A stretch of DNA of 64,000 nt from Alentia gelatinosa (lineage: Eukaryota; Annelida; Polychaeta; Phyllodocida; Polynoidae): positions 63,454,306 through 63,518,305 of the forward strand of contig OX465583.1 in assembly GCA_950022655.1 (NCBI GenBank), in the 5' to 3' direction. Of this stretch, positions 12,101-20,763 are shown in pieces. The position numbers were made by a program, and so were the translations under genes. The first letter of the stretch is position 1; each line of letters starts with the position of its first letter. The notes below the pieces were generated by a model, which worked only from the letters and a program-made list of their open reading frames with translations, searched no databases and was not told where the DNA came from.

Positions 12101-14402
12101 TTCTGCTTTGGGTTTGGTTTCCGAATGTTTAGTCATCTTTAAACACACTACAGCTTCTTTTCCTGAGAACCTGAACACAAATTTTATCAAGAGCATCACC
12201 ATATCCATAGTCGAATGGTCTTGTAACCTATGACGACTATGGGTTATGCGGTTGTGTACGGAGAGCAATAATGGTCCATGGAAGTTTAACATGGGCCTGG
12301 TCTCTACGACCCTGCGGCCTGTAGAATAATCTAGGCTCGTACATGAAGACTCTTTTCAGTATGCCAAGAAGATGCAAGGACAATGTTGGTCAATTTTTCC
12401 AACACTTATGGACGGCTAAGACTGTCTTAGCGAACAAACTTAAACATTATTAAACGATAAACCTTGTAAGAGGTACAGAAAAGGGTCTTCGATTACAAGC
12501 CGAGATTATTCTACGGGCCCCAGATCAATTCATAATCTTTTAACATCACAGTTTATGGACCTAATTTTCAGTGAGTCTGTATCAGGGGTGATCTAACCTA
12601 GACATAAGACCAAGATAATACTTATCATATAAGGCATTGTGAATAGAAATAATAATCAATGATAGTGAAGTAAGTCTGATCAGAAATCTCAAGTTTCTTG
12701 AAATTGTTTAAAAAAAAAAAAATTTAATAGTAAACAATTCAACATCAGGAGAGATCTGTCCACATTGGATTCGGTAACATTGCATAGATGACCCAAGGAG
12801 CCACTCGTAATAATAGTGATAAAGTAGCAAAAAGCGTCTCTATTAGAGTTAATTTTTGGTGGCTTTTTGTTCCCCTCAGGTGTCATTCCCGCCTCCACTG
12901 GGACCCTTTCTGGCCGGCCGACGACCACTCTCTGTAGTCGAGGTAGACGAGGCTTTGGTTCCCATGGCTACCTCTTGGCCGATGATGTGGGGGTGCGCAC
13001 GAGGAAAATGTCGTCACAAAATTTGGAAAAAAAAAATTAAAAAATTTCCTCATGTGCCCCCACCGCTCTCAAAATTCGTGAAAGTGCATTCTAGAAGGGA
13101 TTTGAATGTGAGACCAGTGAAATGTTACCTCCAAACCTGGGACTAAACGATAGCAAAAAAAGAGAATTTTTTTATTATTAAAGAAGCTTGTAGATTACAT
13201 GTTCAAAATTTATTGGATTCGGTTTTACTCAAATAAGGAGAAATGTGATGCAAAAAGTTTATGAATTAATCGGGTGCGACCTGTTGCTCTTCCTGCCTTA
13301 TGCTCTATATACAAAAGATCCTGTTTTAGTAAATAAAAATGGGGGGAACAGATATACATATATATTGTCTGAAATACATGTTTGGATGTAACACGTGTGA
13401 AGAGCTATTTTTGGGTCCGCTTTTTCTGTGTACACCCACTCAATATACACCCGTGTTTCTTGTGCCTGCTTCTATTGTATGTGTCTTTATATGATTCATG
13501 ATTATTATTATTATTGTGACTCTTTGTTCTCAGTCTCCTTTATGTACATATCTCTCTGTTCACTTCTACACTTATCAGTTTCTAAATGGTGTAGGAATGA
13601 ATGCCCAAGTCTAACCATTTGCATAGCAAGCTTACTCTTGATCAATCCAAGCTTCAGGACCTTTTGAATGCTCAATCTGAAGAAGAAAAGAAAAAAAAAT
13701 GGCCTGGCATCCGCATGTTGGGCGTAGGACTTTTTCGCTGCTATTCAAAGCTTCCACAGTATTTTTGATAACGGAAGCCGTTTTGAGATATTGTACTTTC
13801 ATTATGATGGACCCTTACCTGTTATTTGCCGCTTCTGTGCACATGCTACTATATGTGCTCACCTAGAGAAAGTGGTAGCTATCTAGATCGGAAATCGTAG
13901 GGACATGATTATTACCTTTTTTGGGCTGCATTTTGGTAGATTATGCACCGATTAGACCTACATAGCTACCGTTTTTATATAGAATATAAAAACAAGCAGC
14001 ATGCCAATATCTGTGTATACCCGGGTAGTGTCCCAAACAAGGCATATATTTACCTTTGTGAATGAGTAACAATGAATTCTACCAAAAATTATAGAAAAAA
14101 CCCTAATTTTCCGTAAAAATTACAGAAATTTCAATCGTAAATTGAAAAACTAATTTGAGTTTAAGAAGAAGCGAAAGAAAAGTCCAATAAAAAAATTGAT
14201 CAATCGAATATAATTAAAACTGCTTGTAAAATTAAACACACTTTCCTCCTTAAGATGTCATAATTTGTGTCCTGGTTTGCGAAATGAGACCGCATTATGT
14301 GTGAGCTCCGAGAAGTGGCTTTAATGTGTGATACTGAGTTCCGTACGCTCTCTGTTGGTACAGGGGGATGGACAGCGCGATGAGAAGTGCTCCATCATGT
14401 GA
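3056..14402 (+). CDS. Nuclear lamin, 5'-partial spliced gene (9 exons in window)
   Basis: Intermediate-filament protein of the nuclear lamina. Joined exons are 3056-3181, 4119-4339, 5983-6208, 7489-7593, 8476-8592, 9921-10004, 12039-12080, 12880-12942 and 14364-14402, giving 340 residues and a stop. In order they hold the end of coil 2 with the rod-end motif [10 protein letters not shown], an SPGRGTP segment like the mitotic CDK site of lamins, a basic NLS (GGRKRKR), the lamin-tail domain (GVVEISETD, GSWQLKH, THSPPSDIVMKG) and a C-terminal CSIM box. The invertebrate-type 42-residue extra rod segment, if present, lies upstream of the window. CaaX ending in Met predicts farnesylation and membrane attachment; vertebrate prelamin A also ends CSIM. 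All junctions are phase 0 except exon 2/3, which splits an Arg codon (AG|G). The 5' exons (head, coil 1) are outside the window. Family assignment is very secure; A- or B-type cannot be decided here. Next gene is convergent KNOP1. Confidence 0.93.
3205..4092. repeat. Diverged intronic repeat family, tandem-like copies
   Basis: Partial copies share GGAAATCCTTGTTTT, a TTTATGAAATT..TTTTCTTGTGT block, TTCACACCA..AAATAGTGG, and GGCCAATAACGATGTGT. Copies start near 3205, 3590 and 3700. A direct repeat ATTCCCCATGATAAATACCA plus CCTACGTTTCTCGTGAC occurs at about 3917-3953 and 4047-4083, the second next to the 4119 exon. Confidence 0.55.
4119..4339 (+). CDS. Lamin exon: end of coil 2 and rod-end motif
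   Basis: Acceptor ACCTGCAG ends at 4118 and donor GTGAGG starts at 4340. It reads NAMYESRIKELEEQL...[29 protein letters not shown] and ends with two bases of a split Arg codon. The [17 protein letters not shown] block is the helix-termination motif of intermediate filaments, nearly identical to that of vertebrate lamins, where it drives head-to-tail assembly. Confidence 0.95.
4371..4511. mobile_element. MITE, TTTATCTCACCCC family copy 2
   Basis: Ends TTATCTCACCCTGGTATT and GGGTGAGATAA. It begins 32 bp after the donor of the rod-end exon and shares inner sequence (ATAGGCTTAACGT) with the copy at 6676. Confidence 0.65.
4531..4643. mobile_element. 113-bp near-perfect hairpin
   Basis: Arms begin GAAAATAACTTGG and end CCAAGTTATTTTC, with inner pairs CGTTTGACCGC / GCGGTCAAAC and GTAATTTAC / GAATTAC. 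Loop about AGCTTTGCTTT. It is a foldback element or a transcribed long hairpin in a lamin intron. Confidence 0.7.
5160..5179 (+). repeat. G-rich homopolymer tract
   Basis: An almost pure run of G at the end of a GGTGGG stretch in a lamin intron. Similar runs occur at 17698-17717 and 20559-20572. Length is likely unstable and prone to sequencing error. Confidence 0.8.
5391..5421 (-). repeat. Possible Penelope-like element end
   Basis: The - strand reads CTTGAAAAAGGC, CACTTAAAAGAC, GAAACGC. The layout resembles the CTGAAGAAGGC...GAAACG block common in the hammerhead-bearing ends of Penelope-like retroelements, but the CTGATGA core is not intact. A resemblance only. Confidence 0.3.
5628..5712. 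repeat. Palindromic transposon end (AAGCGGACACCC type)
   Basis: GTAAGCAGACACCC and GGGTGTCCGCTTAC are inverted around GGCCCGGAACGG. A related stretch with CCCTCCGT, CCGGGCCAAAGTGT lies at 17607-17631 in the opposite orientation. Confidence 0.5.
5983..6208 (+). CDS. Lamin exon: tail linker, NLS, start of lamin-tail domain
   Basis: Acceptor GTGCAG ends at 5982 and donor GTACGA starts at 6209. The first base completes Arg, then LNLSQTESPGRGTPMRQ follows: a Ser-Pro and Thr-Pro pair as in lamin mitotic phosphorylation sites. GGRKRKR is the basic nuclear localisation signal. A Ser/Ala-rich linker leads to GVVEISETDSEGKYIKLLN, the first strands of the lamin-tail Ig fold. Confidence 0.93.
6239..6675. 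repeat. Further copies of the intronic repeat family
   Basis: Units near 6239, 6331 and 6580 repeat GATGTCAGTTTTC, CGTGGAAATCC, TTCAGTATATG, GATTTAGCCTCATTTACA, AATAAAAC.GTGGTT and CATGCCATGGCC. They belong to the same family as 3205-4092, so the family is spread over at least two lamin introns. Confidence 0.5.
6676..6818. mobile_element. MITE, TTTATCTCACCCC family copy 3
   Basis: Ends TTTATCTCCCCCCTGGTATT and GGGGCTGAGATAAA. Shares CTGGTATTT, ATAGACTTAAC and GCTAATTAG-type inner blocks with copy 2. Confidence 0.6.
7489..7593 (+). CDS. Lamin exon: lamin-tail domain, middle
   Basis: Acceptor ATCTCAG ends at 7488 and donor GTCAGT starts at 7594. The 35 codons read DMALGSWQLKH...HVKPGATVT, matching the vertebrate lamin tail strands around LGNWQIKRQ and LKAGQVVTIW. 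Phase 0 at both ends. Confidence 0.92.
7915..8430. mobile_element. TTAA-flanked non-autonomous DNA transposon
   Basis: A 516-bp element with ends AGGCATATCGGACAATT and AATTGTAAGATATGCCT. Both sides are flanked by TTAA (7911-7914, 8431-8434). TTAA duplication is typical of piggyBac and Kolobok elements; the TIR sequence alone does not decide which. It has no transposase frame and lies just before a lamin exon. Confidence 0.8.
8476..8592 (+). CDS. Lamin exon: lamin-tail domain, THSPP loop
   Basis: Acceptor TGTTGCAG ends at 8475 and donor GTAAGC starts at 8593. It reads VWSSDSETTHSPPSDIVMKG...LLNPQGE. The W..... THSPP.D.V.K block is a diagnostic lamin-tail sequence. Phase 0. A TTAA-flanked element ends only 45 bp before this exon. 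Confidence 0.93.
9017..9171. mobile_element. Foldback element, second copy of the GAGCCCGTAG family
   Basis: Left arm AGAGAAACTATGGTTACTGA then GCCCGTAGGGATG pairs with the right arm CATCCCAACGGCTCAGTCAC. The left arm matches that of 590-742. About 155 bp, non-coding, in a lamin intron. Confidence 0.6.
9921..10004 (+). CDS. Lamin exon: end of lamin-tail domain and Ser/Thr-rich tail
   Basis: Acceptor TTTGATCAG ends at 9920 and donor GTAAGA starts at 10005. The 28 codons read EMATREMKKTIYRTT then a Ser/Thr-rich stretch ending SEGSE. EMATRE corresponds to EVAMRKL, the final strand of the vertebrate lamin tail domain. Confidence 0.88.
12039..12080 (+). CDS. Lamin exon: short tail microexon
   Basis: A 42-base exon (QARYRYQQEYSDRW) between acceptor TTCTTGCAG and donor GTAAAC. 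The acceptor is a NAGNAG site (CAG-CAG), so splicing three bases later would remove the first Gln. It falls in the poorly conserved lamin tail, so the call rests on splice signals, matching phase 0 and codon quality. Confidence 0.72.
12092..12120 (+). repeat. 29-bp exact repeat, copy 1
   Basis: Starts TTGCCGTAATTCTGC and is identical to 22458-22486. It begins 12 bases after the donor of the lamin microexon. Flanks differ, so it is a fragment of some dispersed element. Confidence 0.6.
12316..12520. mobile_element. 205-bp foldback element with palindromic tip
   Basis: The outer arms of about 50 bases (GGCCTGTAGAATAATCT ... AGATTATTCTACGGGCC) are inverted. The centre carries GCTAAGACTGTCTTAGC, a perfect palindrome at 12415-12431, near the midpoint. 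Lies in a lamin intron. Confidence 0.65.
12880..12942 (+). CDS. Lamin exon (probable): Pro-rich tail segment
   Basis: Acceptor TTCCCCTCAG ends at 12879 and the likely donor is GTAGAC at 12943. The 21 codons read VSFPPPLGPFLAGRRPLSVVE. Phase 0 fits both neighbours. The donor is weak, the frame stays open for another 200 bases, and no conserved lamin motif is present, so the 3' edge or the exon itself could be alternative. Confidence 0.6.
14364..14402 (+). CDS. Lamin last exon with CaaX box CSIM
   Basis: Acceptor TTGGTACAG ends at 14363. The exon reads GDGQRDEKCSIM then TGA at 14400-14402. CSIM is a farnesylation motif (Cys, two small or aliphatic residues, Met) and the usual end of membrane-attached lamins. 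It joins in phase 0 to any of the preceding exons, which strongly supports it as the true 3' coding end. Confidence 0.9.
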   Translation, partial: GDGQRDEKCSIM

Positions 14403-17400
14403 GCTGCCTCAAGACGAAGAAGAAGAAGAAGAAAGAACCACACAGGACCCGCGGTGGACGGAACGACTGGGACGGGATGAGGGCAGGGCACCCACTCCCT
14501 GAGGGCTAGTTACCATGGCAACTCCACCAGAACCATGGCAACCGTGGCCGAGGGCAAACCCGCCCGTTTTTACTTTCCCCCTGTTTATGGATAGTTGTCT
14601 TGTTGCTCAGCTTTGCGCACTTTTTTTTTTTTTTTTTAATTTTTTTTTCAGTTATATAGCTTTGCTTGGTGGACTTTGAACAATATATCATTACTACTTC
14701 ATCATGTACTACTAAGCAGGGGTGTCGTTTCACAACAGTTGGTGGATAATACGTAGTTCGATGAGCTTACTCAAACTACGCCATCTGATAGCTATATGTA
14801 GACTTGTGCCGATGGTACAATCAGGAATAAATAAAATACAATACTCTACATAATCGAGTTCTTGAGAGCCGCTGTAGGATGGACGGCAGTAACGTTTCCG
14901 ATGAAAGGCATTTATTCACAGAACATTATTGAAGTGTGTCCGGTAAAGCTGACGTGTCCACGTGTGTTTTTTGTCTGGGGTCGGGGAAGATTTTCAGGCC
15001 TTTCAGGATAACGGGGGCCAGGTGTGAGGTATGAGAGCAGTGTGTCAGCCGTATTTGTTTTCGTCCTCATCACTGATATGTGTGTGTATATCAAAAACCC
15101 TCTCCGTAGATTGGCCACCAAACCCTGTCTACGACTTGGGTGCGTAGCAAACGTCTGCTCGGGTGGCCAGTGTACCTTCTCCGTAACTTCCTGCGCACAA
15201 TCCAGAGGACGCTGTGATTCGTCCTCCTTGACGCATGCTCAGGCGTTCACATCCGGGCAAAACCAAAGGTTGTTGAGACTCTTCCTCTGTCTTAACTGTG
15301 TATGTTCTAGATACCGTTCGCCGTGAAGCCCCAATGTATCTATTTAATCGGAGGTGAAGTTGCAATGTTTGCCCCCCTCCCGTCGTTAGGCTTTTTAGCA
15401 CGCTTACGTAGATTGCTGAGCAAAGAAATCAGTTGCAAGAGTAGAAGTATATCGGTGCTGTGGGTTCAGGGTGGCATGCGGTCTCGGTTGTAGGAGATTG
15501 TTGACAGGTTTTAAGCGAGTCCTCTCATGGAGATTGGTGCCAGCAGTTGGCCATGTAACTGTAGAAGTAATCTTTAATGTGTTTAACAATTTCCTTGTCT
15601 CATTGCCCAAGGACCAATTGATTGTTCACGCTTCACTAGTTGAATTTGGCGCCAATCACCGAAACAACTTGAAATCAAAAAAATATTGGCGGTTGACAAA
15701 CAAAATGGCGGTCTGTCTGAAGCAGTGGTGAATATAATCTTTTACCAGATATAGGCGGGTTTATTATTACCAAACAGGACCTAAATATGGAAGTATATAA
15801 CACTTGACTTGGCTAGTGGCAGCCTAATTGACTATGGAACTGCATGAGGGAGGTGATAAATCAAAGACATGACTCTGGCATTCCTGCACCCAGTTCCAGA
15901 AAAAGTATGGCCGTGATGGTAATTGAAGAAGAGCAATGCAAACAAATAAACATCCACATTAACCTGCTTATACGTTATGAGTGAGATTCCTTGTCCTTTT
16001 CGCTTGAAATACCTAAAGTGTCGAATGGCGTTTATCCTCTTCATTTAGTTGCGTAGAAGATTTGAGGTTGGATGTGAGAAGGGGTGGGTTTGGTCTCAAC
16101 CGATTTTAAAAGCAGTCTCTTGTCTCGCACAGGGTTTTGATACTATTTCATTTTGATTTGCTTGCACCAGGTTAAAAACAAATCGGCCAGTAAAAGATGC
16201 AGGGGACATTTTCCTGATCTCCTTCGGAAGACCCAGCAATTGCTGATGTATATGCACAGAGGAAATTGCACATTTTAAAGACATGTTGGGCCACTTTGAG
16301 AAGTATATCAAAGATATAACTTGAAAAAGTTTTGAGTGAAAAACCCTGTTTCGGACAAATAGACTCATCAGGTTCTTGTCCAATTGAGAGGCCACAAGGG
16401 ATTACATAGGGTCGACTGAAAGTCAGAAAATAAACAAAATGGCAGCAGACATTATCATTGATAGCCCATGGTGGGCTGATTGAAGTCGTGTATTTTCTCT
16501 GAGATCTGATGACGGTATGGGTCTAGCATACCTCAGTTGTTACACCATGTATGCAAGAATGACCTTGCGTATGTTCATGTGTAAGGGTGGGTGGGGTCAT
16601 GGAAGCTGTCTGCATTGTACTTGCAGACACCTCAAGCTGCTGGTCATGGTACAGAATTGGCCATGATCATATCAACATTACACATTGTAGATTAAGTGGT
16701 GCACTTAAACGTCGTCTCGGTTTCATGATATAAGGTATATAAAATCTAGATTACTTTGTCCCCCCCACCCCTGGCTTTTAGTATATTCATCTTAACAAAG
16801 TAGATGGGTAGATCATTTCATCAATGCCTCTATGGTAATTTTATGTTTTTTATGTTCATATGCATCCCTTAAAACTTGAAATGTGCATTTGGTGTACTAG
16901 AAGTCTTTCTTTCATGCAGGCGACATGTAAATTGTGAAACTTGAGAAAACTCCCCAATATTGTCGCTTGTTATAGAGATGTTCTTTCCGAAAACTTTCGC
17001 CATGGTAAAGGGATTTAATTACATAGCTGTAAACCTTGATGAGATTTGAGGGGCAGACGTCCATTCATTGAATAACAGCACATGTGTGCAGATAAACCAT
17101 TTAGATCTATTTGTAGTTTTTATGTGCACTGGTCATTGTGTGACTTTAAAGGTAAAACAAGAAAGTTGGAAAAATATTTTTCAAATACATCTGTTGTAGA
17201 AGGGTACAACAGCTGGCCCTCGATTCTCACCAAGGGTGCACTGTATGTAAGCGCACGAACTTATTTGTACATCATAGATGCATACTTTTTGTAAGCCAAT
17301 AAACTATTATTCACTAAAGCTGAACTTGTTTACATTATAATTTATTGTCTTCATTCTAATCGTGATGTATTCATGTATTTTTCTAATGTTCTAGATGCAC

Positions 17401-17416
17401 ACTTATTAGAAATAAA
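14403..17416 (+). other. Probable lamin 3' UTR and downstream region with polyA signals
   Basis: No convincing coding exon was seen. It starts with a GAAGAAGAAG tract. Overlapping AATAAA signals lie at 14826-14835, with later ones at 17298-17303 and 17411-17416. Which is used cannot be told from sequence; the first gives a 3' UTR of about 430 bases. Confidence 0.5.
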
Positions 17417-17606
17417 CATCTTTTTTATCCCAAACAATATCTTATCCTCCAGGTTTAGTTAAAGTCAAGAATCTTCTGTATACCATACTGGTTTCAGCAT
17501 TTGAGCAGTCTTGCTTATATTTTGATAATAGGATATATGTTTAGTTTGAACAAAAACTTTCACTGTAGTAGAATACGTTTGTAGGATTTTATTACCTACT
17601 ATACAA

Positions 17607-17655
17607 CCCTCCGTCCCGGGCCAAAGTGTTGGCTCGTAAAGGGTTGAAATAAGCA
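17607..17655. repeat. Second copy of the GGGCCAAAGTGT repeat
   Basis: CCCTCCGTCCCGGGCCAAAG TGTTGGCTCG is nearly the complement of 5650-5690. Fragment only; no full element seen around it. Confidence 0.4.
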
Positions 17656-18133
17656 TCCAATAGAATATAATACAAATATAAACATAAAATAGAGGTGTGG
17701 GGGGGGGGGGGGGGGGGATGGGGCTGACTGAAAATATCTGCAACCATGGGGTCGTATTCAGAGAAAACAGAGCCCATAGCGATTGCCGTACCAGACACTC
17801 ATCAATTTCTTTTATATTCTCAAAAGTAGACATTTTATAGATTTTGTATCTAAAAGTTTATAGCATCACATGAAACTAATGAGCCAATTATGTTCATGAA
17901 GAGAAATTGCATAGCAAACGACTGCTATGATCTCTCCATAGAGTAAAACATGTTAATTTTACATCGTATAAGCCAGCTTACGGGTACATTTTTTGTACAC
18001 TACTTTATCCTGCCCCTGGTATATTTCTCTAGACTTAAAATGGGAAACTCGTATCCAATGCTCTTTTGAGTAGACATTTGGTAAGGAATGAAAAATTGGT
18101 ATTACAAACTGAAAATACCACCAAAATTACCAT

Positions 18134-18149
18134 TTTAATCTTCTTTAAT
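18134..18149 (-). terminator. KNOP1 polyA signal candidates
   Basis: Two ATTAAA hexamers on the - strand (18144-18149 and 18134-18139) begin 24 to 39 bases after the stop codon. ATTAAA is the commonest variant polyA signal. Closeness to the stop would give a very short 3' UTR. Confidence 0.45.
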
Positions 18150-18172
18150 GTATCTAAAAGTACAAGTTGAGC

Positions 18173-19405
18173 TCAGAATTTATGTGATTTTGACTTATTG
18201 GCATCTATATAGAATTTTTTGCCTTCATCAGGAGGTCGTTCATAACCTAATCCAATTCCTTTCACTGGGTTAAACTTGAAGGCAAGGGCACGTTCATACT
18301 GACTGGTTAATTTGTCTTCTAGTTCTTTCTGTTTGTCACTGGTCATCGCGTAATTTGCATGCCGAGCTCCTGTAGCTAGCGACCCAAACAGTTTTTTCCC
18401 AGTCGCATTCGTGGTCGCCTTCGATGCAAACAGTTTCTTGCCAGTATTATTGCTATTATCACTACTTTTCTTAAAACCACCAAGAAGACGCAGGAACTTG
18501 TTTTGACGATCCGCTGAGTCAAACGATGCTGTGCCCCACTGACCAAGCGTATCAGGAGCGGGTTCCATTTTTTCTGAAACTGCGGGTTCAGTTTTAGATG
18601 TCTCCAATGTTTTGCAAGGACTTCTTCCATCTTCAGAATCTGGCTCCGGTCGTTTTTCTTTATTTTTCTTCTTTTTCTTTTTTCTTTTAACATCTTCATT
18701 TTCTTCTACTGCATCAATATTTTGTTTTTCATTTTCTTCGATTTCCGTAGATTCTTTCGATTTCTTTCTTTTCTTTTTTTTGTCATTTGACATTTCTTCA
18801 TCGATCGTGTCACACCCGAGAGACTCCATCTTAAGTTTCTTTCTCTCTGGAGAACCCAATATCTCGTTGTTGTCCGACCGTATTTTCTTGTGTTTTTTCT
18901 TGGTAATAGCCACATCTTCAGAACTGCTCACCTCTTCATCTGCTGTCTTCTCTTTCTTCGACTTTTTGGTCTTCTTTGTCGGACTCTCCTTACTCTCTGA
19001 AGACAAGTCTTCATTCGTATCTCCATCTCCTTCGTCCTTCTTTCGTTTCTTCTTTTTCTTTTTAATAGCTATATCCTCAGAACTGCTAACCTCTTCATCT
19101 AAAGTTTCCTCTTTCTTTGACTTTTTAGTCTTTATTTTGTGGCTCTCCTTACTTTCTAAAGGCAAAGCTTCGTTAGTCTCTTGCTCTTCTTCGTCCTTCT
19201 TTCGTTTCTTCTTTTTCTTTTTACCATGATTTTCCTGACTTTCAACAGAGTAATCGTCTTTTGGTTCTTCAGCAGATTTTATTTTCTTTGAATTCTTGTT
19301 CATCTTTGTAACTGAATTATTCTGAGAACATTCAGTGATTTCGTCAGTTGCTTCTGTTGGGTCTTCATCCCTTCTTTTATCTTTCTTGTGCTTCTTATGC
19401 CCCAT
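18173..19405 (-). CDS. KNOP1: Lysine-rich nucleolar protein 1 homologue
   Basis: A 410-residue highly basic protein. Residues 1-60 carry MGHKKHKKDKRR. Residues 61-260 are runs of lysine alternating with acidic Ser/Glu clusters (EEVSSSEDIAI), typical of nucleolar proteins. Residues 62-114 and 115-167 are an in-frame tandem repeat of 53 residues, about 75% identical. The C-terminal domain is conserved: GQWGTASFD (288-296), QNKFLRLLGGFK (301-312) and KGIGLGYERPP...KKFYIDANKS, matching the KNOP1/SMAP-type C-terminus (GQW-TA-F, KFLRLMGGFK, GLGF, FYID). The start is chosen because an acceptor (TCACGCAG) ends one base upstream. Human KNOP1 is split by introns across this region; here the frame is continuous. 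Role in other animals: nucleolar, biochemical function poorly defined. Convergent with the lamin gene. Confidence 0.87.
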   Translation of the reverse strand: MGHKKHKKDKRRDEDPTEATDEITECSQNNSVTKMNKNSKKIKSAEEPKDDYSVESQENHGKKKKKKRKKDEEEQETNEALPLESKESHKIKTKKSKKEETLDEEVSSSEDIAIKKKKKKRKKDEGDGDTNEDLSSESKESPTKKTKKSKKEKTADEEVSSSEDVAITKKKHKKIRSDNNEILGSPERKKLKMESLGCDTIDEEMSNDKKKKRKKSKESTEIEENEKQNIDAVEENEDVKRKKKKKKNKEKRPEPDSEDGRSPCKTLETSKTEPAVSEKMEPAPDTLGQWGTASFDSADRQNKFLRLLGGFKKSSDNSNNTGKKLFASKATTNATGKKLFGSLATGARHANYAMTSDKQKELEDKLTSQYERALAFKFNPVKGIGLGYERPPDEGKKFYIDANKSKSHKF

Positions 19406-19406
19406 G

Positions 19407-19425
19407 CTGCGTGATATAATAAAAG
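19407..19425 (-). promoter_or_regulatory. KNOP1 splice acceptor; upstream exon non-coding
   Basis: On the - strand the bases before the start read TTCCTTTTATTATATCACGCAG in two parts: a pyrimidine-rich tract then CAG, followed by C and ATG. The first coding exon thus begins at 19406, so transcription starts in an untranslated exon further right that I could not place. Confidence 0.65.
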
Positions 19426-19886
19426 GAACGTGAAATTAGTAAGTGACGACGGTATAGGCTCACAGTCTCCCGGACTAAGTCCTAAGGCTACTGGTTGATA
19501 TAGTTATTCAAAAATTTAAATGGCTTTTTCATTGTGCATGATAGTCTGATCTTTATAAATTTGATTTTTTTTCAATTCAATTCTTAATATCAACTGAAGG
19601 CTTTTTCATAGAGTACGGTATGGAGATTACATTATAAATGACACTGTTTACAATAAATGGAATTTTCTTAGAAACCTTAGACTTTATGGTACTAATTTGG
19701 TATAAGATACAAAACCAAAATGGGAATCGAGGGTCACTTCTGCGGTCTCATATAGTGTCAGTCTACAGTGACAAAAAGTTTGCCATTTTTCTTAAATACT
19801 TTGCCTCAATATAGAAGCACAATTCAAATTTTGATTCTGAGTGTTTCAGAAAAATGTTATCAGTGTGGACTCGCATAAGACCAGGA
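19426..19886. other. Probable KNOP1 5' intron, nothing recognised
   Basis: AT-rich, no exon, no repeat match found by eye. The upstream untranslated exon of KNOP1 could lie here or further right. Confidence 0.4.
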
Positions 19887-20389
19887 ACCCACCAACCCCG
19901 ATAAGGTCCCCGATAGACTTCCCGATTGGAATTGAAGAATTCTTGTCGGGAAAGTTTTCCTATCGTAGCGGTGGGCGCCAGCTTACAATGCAGATCCCGA
20001 TTCAACCACGACTGGATCCCGATTGGAAATTCTTATCGTAGCCCTTACGTCTGGATTCAACATGTTTGGTATTTTCTACGATTGGAATTCTATCGGGAAG
20101 CGTTCCGATTGGAACAGAGCGCATTCCGATTGGAATTTCTGGTGGGCTGTGCATTACGATGGCGTTCCCGATTCATTCCCGACATAACTCCAATCGTAGT
20201 GTATGCTAATGAAGGTGCTGGTATCGGGTAGCCTACGTATCGGGAACATCAAAAGCTTGGCGCATGTTTTTGCGGGCCCCGATTGGAGTCCCCGATAAGA
20301 ATTCTATCGGAGTTTATCGGGGATTATTTGGAAATTTCTTGTCGGGGTTCAATCGTGGTCTATCGGTTACCTTATCGGGGTTGGTGGGT
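19887..20389. mobile_element. 503-bp MITE with long inverted ends
   Basis: Starts ACCCACCAACCCCGATAAGG and ends with its exact complement. Inverted similarity runs for about 40 bases, and weaker pairing (CATAAGA / TCTTATC) may extend outside. The inside is full of short CCGATTGGA and TATCGGG motifs in both orientations, like transposase-binding subterminal repeats. No coding frame and no clear target duplication. It lies in the presumed upstream region or 5' intron of KNOP1. Confidence 0.75.
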
Positions 20390-20698
20390 GCGGCCTCTTA
20401 TCTGAGAGTGGCCAGGCATGAAAAATCATCAAAAGTTTTCCCTGATTTCGATATCCTAAAATTGTCTGAGCATTTTGATATGATTCTTTGAATTGTGCTT
20501 CTATTTCCATTCTAAATATTCAGAAAATTTGGAAACTTTTTTGTCACCTGAGAGTCGGGGGGGGGGGGGGGGCAAAAGCTTTCGGAAATTTTGCGTATGC
20601 TCCTTGTTCTTTTCCGTACAAAATTAGGAAGGGGGTTAGGTACAAGGTAGCATGGCAGCCTGTGTGGCACAGAGAAGCCCCACCCTCAGTGCCTCACA

Positions 20699-20763
20699 CT
20701 GTTCATATAGTCCGAGAGGCTCTGACTATGAAGCGGTGAAGTTTCTCGGACTAATTGTTCATA
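20699..20763. repeat. Short inverted repeat AGTCCGAGA
   Basis: TGTTCATATAGTCCGAGAG pairs with CTCGGACTAATTGTTCATA across 27 bases. Possible stem or decayed element end. Confidence 0.5.

Noticed and set aside
15024..15326. 100-residue Cys-rich frame with a hydrophobic start, candidate secreted peptide
   Set aside because: No regular Cys spacing, no conserved neighbour, and it lies in the probable lamin 3' flank; length is within chance.
16096..16395. 99-residue frame on the - strand
   Set aside because: No motif, no splice support, within chance length.
17700..17717. G-runs considered as G-quadruplex control elements
   Set aside because: Pure homopolymers with no link to a promoter or exon; more likely slippage tracts.
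18612..19229. 205-residue Phe/Ser-rich frame on the + strand
   Set aside because: Antisense of the Lys/Glu-rich KNOP1 coding region; Lys codons read backwards as Phe/Leu.
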